6,732 nt of DNA, from positions 1 through 6,732 of the forward strand of contig RFIO01000161.1 in NCBI GenBank assembly GCA_003695205.1, in the 5' to 3' direction. The translations under genes and the position numbers were made by a program. The notes under the pieces were generated by a model. That model searched no databases. It saw nothing but the letters and a program-made list of their open reading frames with translations, and was not told where the DNA came from. Below, piece by piece: positions 1 to 4,605 of the stretch (position 1 is its first letter; each line of letters begins with the position of its first letter). Source of the stretch: Deltaproteobacteria bacterium (GTDB lineage: Bacteria; Desulfobacterota; Desulfuromonadia; Desulfuromonadales; Geothermobacteraceae).

Positions 1-1281
1 GATTTTCACGCCATCACCAGTGCCAACAACCTGCTTTCCGCGGTTATCGACAATCACATCCACCACGGCAATGAACTCGGCATCGATCCGCGCCGTGTTC
101 TCTGGCGCCGGGTCATGGACATGAACGACCGCAGCTTGCGCCACATCGTCCTGGGTTTGGGAGGCCCCGGGCAGGGGTTGCCGCGGGAGGGGGGCTTCGA
201 CATCACCGCCGCGTCCGAAGTGATGGCCATGCTCTGCCTTGCCGAAGATGTGGCCGACCTGCGGCGCAGGATCGACCGGACCCTGGTCGCTTTTACCTGG
301 CAGGGGGCACCGGTCTACGCGTCGCAACTGAAGGTGACAGGGGCCATGCTGGCACTGCTGCGCGACGCCATCCACCCCAACCTGGTGCAGACAGTCGAAG
401 GAGTGCCCGCACTGGTCCACGGCGGCCCCTTTGCCAATATCGCCCACGGCTGCAGCAGCCTGGTAGCCACGCGCATGGCCATGCACCATGCCGACTGGGC
501 CATCACCGAGGCCGGTTTCGGTTTCGACCTGGGGGCTGAGAAGTTTTTCGACATCAAGTGTCGCCAGGCGGGGCTCGATCCGGTGGCGGTGGTGCTGGTC
601 ACAACGGTTCGCGCCCTCAAGATGCACGGCGGCGCTGGAAAGGACCAGCTTACACGCCCCGACGCCGACATCCTGGCGCGTGGGCTGGTCAATCTCGACA
701 AACACATTGAAAACGTTCGCAAGTTCGGCAAGGAACCTGTCGTCGCCCTGAACCGCTTCGACACGGACAGCGACGCTGAAATTGCCTGCGTGCGCCGCCG
801 CTGCGCGGAGATGGGGGTGGCTTTTGCCTCGTGCCGCCACTTCCGGGACGGAGGCGAGGGGGCCCTGGCTCTGGCGCGTGCCGTTATCAGTGCCGCAAAA
901 AACAGCCGACCTTTCCGGCCTCTTTACCCCCTGGATATGCCGGTGGAGGAGAAGATCAGAACGGTCTGCCGGGACATCTACGGCGCTGGCGATGTCGCCT
1001 TTACCCGGCAGGCCGAGCGCGAGTTGCGCCAGGTGCGTGATCTCGGCTATTCCAATCTGCCGGTCTGCATCGCCAAGGCGCCGACGTCCCTTTCCGATGA
1101 CCCGAAACTGAAGGGCCGGCCGAGAGACTTTGACGTGACGGTGCGTTCGGTCGGCATCAACAGTGGCGCCGGGTTTCTGGTGGTGTTGACCGGTGACATT
1201 CTTCGCATGCCGGGGCTGCCGAAGCACCCCCTGGCCGAAGGGATCGACTTGACGGCCGATGGCAGGATAACCGGCCTGTAA
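1..1281 (+). CDS. fhs: Formate-tetrahydrofolate ligase, 5' partial
   Basis: ATP-dependent cytoplasmic ligase joining formate to tetrahydrofolate to give 10-formyl-THF. It feeds one-carbon metabolism and, in acetogens and some anaerobes, the methyl branch of the Wood-Ljungdahl pathway. The frame is open from base 1 (first residues DFHAITSANNLL) to the TAA at 1279-1281, giving 426 residues. The family is usually about 555-590 residues, so roughly 130-160 N-terminal residues, including the ATP-binding loop, lie outside the window. Visible family blocks are GPFANIAHG (about bases 424-450), EAGFGFDLGAEKFFDIKCR (about 508-564), the second family signature VTTVRALKMHGG (about 598-633) and the C-terminal SAGAGF/TGDI/MPGLPK-type block (about 1153-1230). 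The signature carries T where A is usual (VAT to VTT), a mild change. An internal ATG at 115 is not the start, because conserved sequence continues upstream of it. It converges on the heat-shock gene. The family assignment is very secure. Confidence 0.97.
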   Translation, partial: DFHAITSANNLLSAVIDNHIHHGNELGIDPRRVLWRRVMDMNDRSLRHIVLGLGGPGQGLPREGGFDITAASEVMAMLCLAEDVADLRRRIDRTLVAFTWQGAPVYASQLKVTGAMLALLRDAIHPNLVQTVEGVPALVHGGPFANIAHGCSSLVATRMAMHHADWAITEAGFGFDLGAEKFFDIKCRQAGLDPVAVVLVTTVRALKMHGGAGKDQLTRPDADILARGLVNLDKHIENVRKFGKEPVVALNRFDTDSDAEIACVRRRCAEMGVAFASCRHFRDGGEGALALARAVISAAKNSRPFRPLYPLDMPVEEKIRTVCRDIYGAGDVAFTRQAERELRQVRDLGYSNLPVCIAKAPTSLSDDPKLKGRPRDFDVTVRSVGINSGAGFLVVLTGDILRMPGLPKHPLAEGIDLTADGRITGL

Positions 1282-1342
1282 CTGTCACCTGGATCAATGG
1301 GTGTGCTTTTCGCCGGTGATAAGCCCACGCAGGTGTCAGTTA
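1279..1342 (+). repeat. Imperfect inverted repeat at the fhs 3' end
   Basis: Two 13-base arms (1279-1291 and 1330-1342) are complementary except for one T-T mismatch (1285/1336). They enclose 38 bases. Inside, TGGG (1298-1301) can pair with CCCA (1324-1327). The left arm begins with the fhs stop codon. The structure is followed by CCG and then TTTAAAATT, so it could act as a weak terminator or 3'-end stabiliser for fhs. No proper U-tract follows the stem directly, so the function is inferred. Confidence 0.4.
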
Positions 1343-1345
1343 CCG

Positions 1346-1384
1346 TTTAAAATTCAGGGCGGCAGGTTGACTCCTGCCGCCCTG
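1346..1384 (-). terminator. Rho-independent terminator of the hsp20 gene
   Basis: There is a perfect 12-bp GC-rich stem (1355-1366 pairing with 1373-1384) with a 6-base loop. Reading on the minus strand, the stem is followed by AATTTTAAA, the weak U-tract expected downstream of the heat-shock gene, whose stop is 23 bases away. On the plus strand the bases after the stem (TACCTGATGG) are not T-rich. It therefore mainly serves the minus strand, though the stem could also hinder fhs readthrough. Confidence 0.75.
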
Positions 1385-1407
1385 TACCTGATGGGTGGAA
1401 CCAATGT

Positions 1408-1908
1408 TCAGCGCACCTTGATGACCCGACCGCGTGTTTCGCTGCTCTTGGGCAGGTCGATGCGCAGAACGCCCTTGCGATAGCTGGCCTCTGCCCGGTC
1501 ACTGTCGACACCGCAGGGCAGGGGGATGGCCCGTTCGAAATGGCCGTATGCGCATTCCATGATGTGGAAGCGGCCGTCGACCTTTTCCTGCTGGACCCTC
1601 TTCTCACCCCGAATGACCAGGGTGTTGTCGATCACCTGGATGTCCAGGTCGGCCGGTTCGAGGCCCGGGGCTTCAAGGCGAACGCTCAATGACCGGTCCG
1701 TTTCGATGACTTCGGCGGCCAGCATGCCCCAGCCTGAGCTGCGTCGGGAAAGTTCGCGCTGCTCGTCGCTGTCCCTTTCGTCCCGGTTCCGGCCGGGAAG
1801 GTAACGGGTCAACGCGCCGGAGGCACGGTCGATCAGACGCTGCCAGCCTTCGGACACCGAATGGAGAACCTGTTCCGCTCCTTCTTTCAGTTCGTGCCAG
1901 TTGGCCAT
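1408..1908 (-). CDS. Small heat-shock protein, Hsp20/alpha-crystallin family
   Basis: ATP-independent cytoplasmic holdase chaperone that binds unfolding proteins and usually forms large oligomers. It has 166 residues, normal for bacterial members. The N-terminal arm (1-60) is helical and contains LKEGAEQ and SEGWQRLIDRASGALTRYL, followed by a charged Arg/Asp/Glu-rich linker (40-57). The alpha-crystallin domain spans about 62-155, with RLEAPGLEPADLDIQV (78-92), LVIRGEKR (97-104), FERAIPLP (124-131) and the hallmark ASYRKGVLRIDLPK (141-154). The C-terminal VIKV is the I-x-I/V tail that docks into neighbouring subunits. Start choice: the ATG at 1908 lies 5 bases after GGAGGTGA. A GTG at 1917 is in frame but falls inside that ribosome site, so the longer 169-residue reading is rejected. 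It is divergent from the methyltransferase gene and followed by a strong hairpin. The family is certain; the client set is unknown. Confidence 0.95.
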   Translation of the reverse strand: MANWHELKEGAEQVLHSVSEGWQRLIDRASGALTRYLPGRNRDERDSDEQRELSRRSSGWGMLAAEVIETDRSLSVRLEAPGLEPADLDIQVIDNTLVIRGEKRVQQEKVDGRFHIMECAYGHFERAIPLPCGVDSDRAEASYRKGVLRIDLPKSSETRGRVIKVR

Positions 1909-1913
1909 TTTTC

Positions 1914-1921
1914 TCACCTCC
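1914..1921 (-). promoter_or_regulatory. Ribosome binding site of hsp20
   Basis: On the minus strand GGAGGTGA sits 5 bases before the ATG at 1908. It is an almost full anti-16S match. It fixes the start, because the competing in-frame GTG start is part of this very motif. Confidence 0.85.
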
Positions 1922-1958
1922 AGAGACAGATTTTTCGACGTTGAGCACCGGTGAAATT

Positions 1959-1975
1959 TTCAAACATCGTGCCAG
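1959..1975 (-). promoter_or_regulatory. Candidate sigma-54 (-24/-12) promoter for hsp20
   Basis: The minus strand reads CTGGCACG-ATGT-TTGAA. The -24 half matches the sigma-54 consensus YTGGCACG exactly, and the spacing to the -12 half is exact. The -12 element is TTGAA rather than TTGCA/T, so the usually critical GC is GA. Transcription would start near 1947-1950, leaving about a 40-base leader to the ATG. No good sigma-70 or sigma-32 pair was found in this strand of the gap. An activator site was not identified. Confidence 0.35.
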
Positions 1976-1990
1976 ACCTCTCTGTGAAAA

Positions 1991-2018
1991 AGGTCGTGTT
2001 TATGATAGGTTAGGTCGT
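1991..2018 (+). repeat. Paired AGGTCGT direct repeats before the methyltransferase gene
   Basis: AGGTCGT occurs at 1991-1997 and 2012-2018, start to start 21 bases, which is two helical turns. TATGAT at 2001-2006, a fair -10 hexamer, lies between them. No convincing -35 lies 16-18 bases upstream. This could be a promoter with flanking operator half-sites for the gene starting at 2081, but chance is not excluded. Confidence 0.25.
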
Positions 2019-2080
2019 TATTCCAGAGAGCAGGCAAGTGCTGTGACGTTTGAGACGTTGCCGCGACGGGGAGCTGAGAC

Positions 2081-3001
2081 ATGCGCGCCATCGAGTTTTA
2101 CTGTGGTATTGGCGGGTTTGCCGCCGCTGTGGGTGATACTCCCTTGAAGGTGGTCGCCGCCTGGGACCAGAATCCCCTGGGCATCGAGACCTATCGTGTC
2201 AACTTTCCTGACCATTACGCCTGTAGTCGCAACCTGGAGCATCTCAAGCTCAAGGAGTTGTCAGCTCTCAACGCAAATTTCTGGTGGCTGTCGCCACCCT
2301 GTCAGCCCTTTTCGGTGCGCGGCCGTCGACGGGACCTGGAAGACCCACGCACCGCAAGTTTCCGCCGTCTGCTCGAGCTTTTGACAGACCTGGCACCCAA
2401 CAGGCGCCCCGTCGGTATCGGACTGGAAAATGTGGCAGGTTTTGTCGGGTCAGCCATGCACCAACTGCTTTGCCGTCGGCTTGAGGAGCTTGGTTTCGAA
2501 CTGTGGCAGGGCGAACTCTGTCCGACCCAGTTCGGCTATCCCATGCGCCGGCCGCGCTTCTACCTGCTGGCCAGCAGGACAGGCCTTGCAGATGTGCCCA
2601 TTCCGAAGTCTCAACGGTTGTGCCCACTGAGGCAATTTCTGCAGCCGGAAAACGGTTTGCTCCCCAGGGAGCTCTATTTGCCGCAACAGGTTCTGGACCG
2701 ATTTGCCGATGGCCTGCGGCTGCTCGACCCTTCAGACGACAAGGCCGTGACCACCTGCTTTACTTCAAGTTACGGCCGCACCCTCATGCATTCGGGGGCC
2801 TTTTTGAAGACTCCGGGTGGTATCCGGCGGTTTGCTCCCGAAGAGGTCTGCCGTCTGCTCGGGTTCCCGGATGGGTTTCGGTTTCCGGAAAACCTGACCC
2901 TGCGTCAGCGCTGGAAGCTGGTCGGCAACAGCCTCGCCGTTCCGGTTGTCAGGTCTGTTCTGCAACGTTTCGCGCCGTTGGCTGGAAATGTTCCCGGTTG
3001 A
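2081..3001 (+). CDS. Dnmt2-family cytosine-5 methyltransferase, probably tRNA-specific
   Basis: SAM-dependent cytosine C5 methyltransferase of 306 residues. Motifs in order are FYCGIGGF (I, 6-13, SAM loop), WDQNP (28-32), SPPCQPFSVRG (IV, 71-81, catalytic Cys74), DPRTASF (88-94), LENVAGF (VI, 115-121), PTQFGYPMRRPRFYLLA (VIII, 148-164), CFTSSYGR (226-233) and LLGFP plus QRWKLVGNSLAVPVV (IX-X, 259-290). The CFT-x-x-YGR block, the spacing of SPPCQPF to D-x-R-x-x-SF, and LGFP...FPE.LT..QR..L.GNSL are hallmarks of Dnmt2 (TRDMT1) rather than restriction-modification enzymes. Dnmt2 enzymes methylate C38 in the anticodon loop of tRNA (tRNA-Asp in eukaryotes). The Geobacter sulfurreducens homologue is, to my knowledge, reported to act on tRNA-Glu. 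There is no large DNA target-recognition domain and no endonuclease neighbour. GGGGAG (2068-2073), 7 bases before ATG, supports the start. The fold is certain; the tRNA substrate is inferred from family. Confidence 0.9.
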   Translation: MRAIEFYCGIGGFAAAVGDTPLKVVAAWDQNPLGIETYRVNFPDHYACSRNLEHLKLKELSALNANFWWLSPPCQPFSVRGRRRDLEDPRTASFRRLLELLTDLAPNRRPVGIGLENVAGFVGSAMHQLLCRRLEELGFELWQGELCPTQFGYPMRRPRFYLLASRTGLADVPIPKSQRLCPLRQFLQPENGLLPRELYLPQQVLDRFADGLRLLDPSDDKAVTTCFTSSYGRTLMHSGAFLKTPGGIRRFAPEEVCRLLGFPDGFRFPENLTLRQRWKLVGNSLAVPVVRSVLQRFAPLAGNVPG

Positions 3002-3033
3002 CCAAACGGCCTTCGGGCGGTCATACTTGGCCC

Positions 3034-3549
3034 ATGCGCGCGGTATGGTTGTTTCTGTTTCTTATGACGGGAATACTGCCTGCAACCGGGGTGCTTGCCG
3101 TGACGGTCGACATCTGGCAGACCGGCATGACCCGGCAGCAGGTCTGGGATCTTGCCCGGCAGAAGGATGTCGCCATAGCTCCCGTGGGGAGACTGCACGC
3201 GGCCCGTAGTTTCCAGGAGCGGTTTCTCGACCCTGACGCCAGGGTCTTTTATTGTACGGGGCGGTACCTGAACCACGATGGAACCATTTATCTTCGCCTG
3301 GTGGATGCTCCATCCGGAGACCCGGTTGTCAGGTCAATCGAAGTGAGGTTTCCGCAGGGGTTCAACAGCGCGGTGTCCGAGCGCATTGTCCGGACCCTGA
3401 CACAGGAGTACGGCCGTGCCCGCACGACGATTTCCTCCTGGCAGCGTCTGGCCGAATGGCGTACCGACGCCCTCGATATACGCCTGGAGGTCCGCAAGGA
3501 CCGTTCACGACTGGTCTATACCGATTTGACCATACAACCGGAGAACTGA
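3034..3549 (+). CDS. Secreted protein of unknown function
   Basis: 171 residues; I do not recognise a firm family. Residues 1-22 form a signal peptide: MRAVW, a hydrophobic core LFLFLMTGILPATGV, then VLA, with likely cleavage after Ala22. There is no lipobox Cys, so the mature protein is probably periplasmic. It contains TGMTRQQVWDLARQ (30-43), which loosely resembles the G-M-T-x-x-x-V turn of SmpA/BamE-type small periplasmic domains. An alternating beta-rich middle and end follow (about 70-110 and 147-167). Only one Cys (74) remains after cleavage, so no disulfide is expected within a monomer. Start: ATG 3034 is the only start giving the signal peptide, and the reading frame extends upstream only as an overlap with the methyltransferase gene. 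The ribosome site is weak. It lies 32 bases after the methyltransferase stop and 3 bases before the next start, so probably shares a transcript. The gene is solid; the function is unknown. Confidence 0.8.
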   Translation: MRAVWLFLFLMTGILPATGVLAVTVDIWQTGMTRQQVWDLARQKDVAIAPVGRLHAARSFQERFLDPDARVFYCTGRYLNHDGTIYLRLVDAPSGDPVVRSIEVRFPQGFNSAVSERIVRTLTQEYGRARTTISSWQRLAEWRTDALDIRLEVRKDRSRLVYTDLTIQPEN

Positions 3550-3552
3550 ATC

Positions 3553-3726
3553 ATGGAATTTCTGTTCATGTGGGCCGCCTTCGGTGTCGGCGCCGCTTCG
3601 ATCGCCAAGGGCAAGAACTTCAACGTCCCGCTGTGGGTCTGCCTTGGGTTGCTGCTCGGCCCCTTCGCGTTGCTGATTATGGCCCTGCGCAAACCCGGCC
3701 CCGGCCCCGACCAGGGCTACCAGTAA
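3553..3726 (+). CDS. Small two-helix membrane protein, 57 residues
   Basis: A short gene that is easy to miss. It begins at ATG 3553, three bases after the preceding stop, with GGAGA (3540-3544) 8 bases upstream inside the end of the previous gene. This arrangement suggests translational coupling. The product has a hydrophobic segment at 2-17 (MEFLFMWAAFGVGAAS), a polar turn IAKGKNFN (17-24), a second hydrophobic helix at about 26-44 (LWVCLGLLLGPFALLIMAL) and a short tail RKPGPGPDQGYQ. The K-G-K-x-x-N...L-G-x-x-x-G-P-F pattern is common in small bacterial inner-membrane proteins and phage-linked hypotheticals of unknown role. TAA is at 3724-3726, and the Crp-family gene starts 23 bases on. 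The coding call rests on ribosome site, spacing and hydrophobic pattern. No function is proposed. Confidence 0.75.
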   Translation: MEFLFMWAAFGVGAASIAKGKNFNVPLWVCLGLLLGPFALLIMALRKPGPGPDQGYQ

Positions 3727-3749
3727 AACGACCACCGGAGGAGCCCGCC

Positions 3750-4433
3750 ATGCCCACCGCTCCCGAGACGCGCGATCTGCTGCATCAAAGCTACCTGTTT
3801 GCCGGCGCCGATGCTGATGACCTGGAGAAGCTTGAGGCCATCTGCCGCCGCCGAACCGCCCGGAAAGGGGAGGTCCTGTTCGCCGATGGCGACCCGGCCG
3901 AAGGTTTTTTCATCGTCGGCTCCGGCAAGGTCAAGATCTACAAGCTATCCCCCGAAGGCAAGGAGCGCATCCTGCACATCATCCACCCCGGCTGGTCCTT
4001 TGCCGAGGCGGCCATCTTCGGCGATGGCCATTACCCCGCCTACGCGGAACCCCTGGAAACAAGCGATCTGATTTTTCTGCCGAAGGACGAATTTCTCGCC
4101 CTGCTTGAAAGCCGCAACCGGCTGGCCCTGAACATGATCGGCGGTTTGTCACGCTTCCTGAGGCAATTCGCCTCGCAGATCGAGGAGTTGACCTTCAAGG
4201 ATGTTCCCGCACGCCTGGCCCGCTACCTCATCGACCTTGCGGGGCCGGCTCGACGGGTGGAACTGCCCGTTTCCAAGTCGCAGCTCGCCTCCAACCTCGG
4301 TACTGTCAGTGAAACCCTGTCGCGTACCTTCCGGCGCCTGCAGGACGAGGGGCTGATTCGGGTTGAGGGGAAATTGATCTCCATCCTCAATGCCGAGGGG
4401 CTGTTCGACCTGTCCGAAACCTGCAAGGAATAA
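3750..4433 (+). CDS. Crp/Fnr-family transcription regulator, DNR-like
   Basis: 227-residue DNA-binding regulator, normal length for the family. The N-terminal cyclic-nucleotide-binding-like beta barrel spans about 15-125 (KGEVLFADGDPAEGFFIVGSG, GKVKIYKLSPEGKERILHI, FAEAAIF). A long dimerisation helix follows (about 125-155). The C-terminal winged helix-turn-helix covers about 160-220, with the recognition segment SKSQLASNLGTVSETLSRTF. The S-E-T-L-S-R residues resemble FNR (V-E-T-I-S-R), suggesting TTGAT-like half-sites. Only two Cys are visible and both sit outside an FNR-type N-terminal cluster, so an FNR iron-sulfur cluster is unlikely. KIYKLSPEGKE and FAEA resemble the NO-responsive DNR/NnrR type, and haem or redox sensing is possible. 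Start ATG 3750 is backed by GGAGGAG (3737-3743) at 6 bases; in-frame sequence upstream is noncoding shadow. The family is certain; the signal is unknown. Confidence 0.93.
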   Translation: MPTAPETRDLLHQSYLFAGADADDLEKLEAICRRRTARKGEVLFADGDPAEGFFIVGSGKVKIYKLSPEGKERILHIIHPGWSFAEAAIFGDGHYPAYAEPLETSDLIFLPKDEFLALLESRNRLALNMIGGLSRFLRQFASQIEELTFKDVPARLARYLIDLAGPARRVELPVSKSQLASNLGTVSETLSRTFRRLQDEGLIRVEGKLISILNAEGLFDLSETCKE

Positions 4434-4434
4434 C

Positions 4435-4452
4435 CGGCCGTACCAACGGCCG
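4435..4452 (+). terminator. Hairpin after the Crp/Fnr gene
   Basis: A 7-bp GC-rich stem (4435-4441 with 4446-4452) closes a 4-base loop one base after the regulator's stop codon. No direct U-run follows; the next T-rich stretch is CTGTTTTCCC about 17 bases downstream. It is a possible weak or Rho-assisted terminator separating the regulator from the kinase unit. Confidence 0.4.
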
Positions 4453-4490
4453 TGTCTCCTACAACCCCTGTTTTCCCGTCACCCCGGTAA

Positions 4491-4537
4491 ATCAGGCCTG
4501 TCCGGTCCTTCCTGATGGCGCTAAAGATCATGGCGCT
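4491..4537 (+). repeat. Inverted and direct repeats in the regulator-kinase gap
   Basis: ATCAGG (4491-4496) pairs with CCTGAT (4511-4516) around a 14-base loop. ATGGCGCT is repeated at 4515-4522 and 4530-4537, a 15-base period. The rest of the 172-base gap (4434-4605) shows no open reading frame or RNA gene that I can support. These may be leader RNA structure or protein sites, but they are short. Confidence 0.25.
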
Positions 4538-4575
4538 TTCCTCCGAAAAGAAGGGTGCGCAGCTCTGCCCAGTTC

Positions 4576-4587
4576 GTGAAGCTTCAC
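4576..4587. promoter_or_regulatory. Perfect 12-base palindrome upstream of the kinase gene
   Basis: GTGAAGCTTCAC is perfectly self-complementary and lies 5 bases before the kinase ribosome site (GGAGGA, 4593-4598). GTGA-N4-TCAC has the spacing of Fnr-type boxes, but its bases recall Crp half-sites and it does not match TTGAT-N4-ATCAA. It is a candidate operator, possibly for the adjacent Crp/Fnr regulator. Its position near the start suits repression or autocontrol. Confidence 0.35.
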
Positions 4588-4605
4588 TCATCGGAGGACA
4601 GTCGG

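Noticed and set aside
1959..1985. Sigma-32 promoter for the heat-shock gene
   Set aside because: TTTGAAA on the minus strand resembles a -35, but no CCCCAT-like -10 follows at 13-15 bases.
2081..3001. Restriction-modification DNA methylase interpretation
   Set aside because: No endonuclease is nearby, no large target-recognition domain is present, and the CFT and GNSL blocks match Dnmt2 better.
3009..3018. GCC-TTCG-GGC mini-hairpin between the methyltransferase and secreted protein genes
   Set aside because: Only three base pairs and no U-tract, too weak for a terminator; the genes probably share a transcript.
2503..3033. Long in-frame upstream extension of the secreted protein
   Set aside because: It lies wholly in another frame of the methyltransferase gene, whose motifs are intact, and it would bury the signal peptide inside a protein.
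3252..3749. Upstream extension of the Crp/Fnr reading frame
   Set aside because: It overlaps two better supported genes in another frame. A strong ribosome site precedes the ATG at 3750, and the family's length matches that start.
4374..4390. TTGAT-N4-ATC Fnr-like box near the end of the regulator gene
   Set aside because: It falls in the coding sequence for the conserved LISILN segment, and the second half-site matches only partly.
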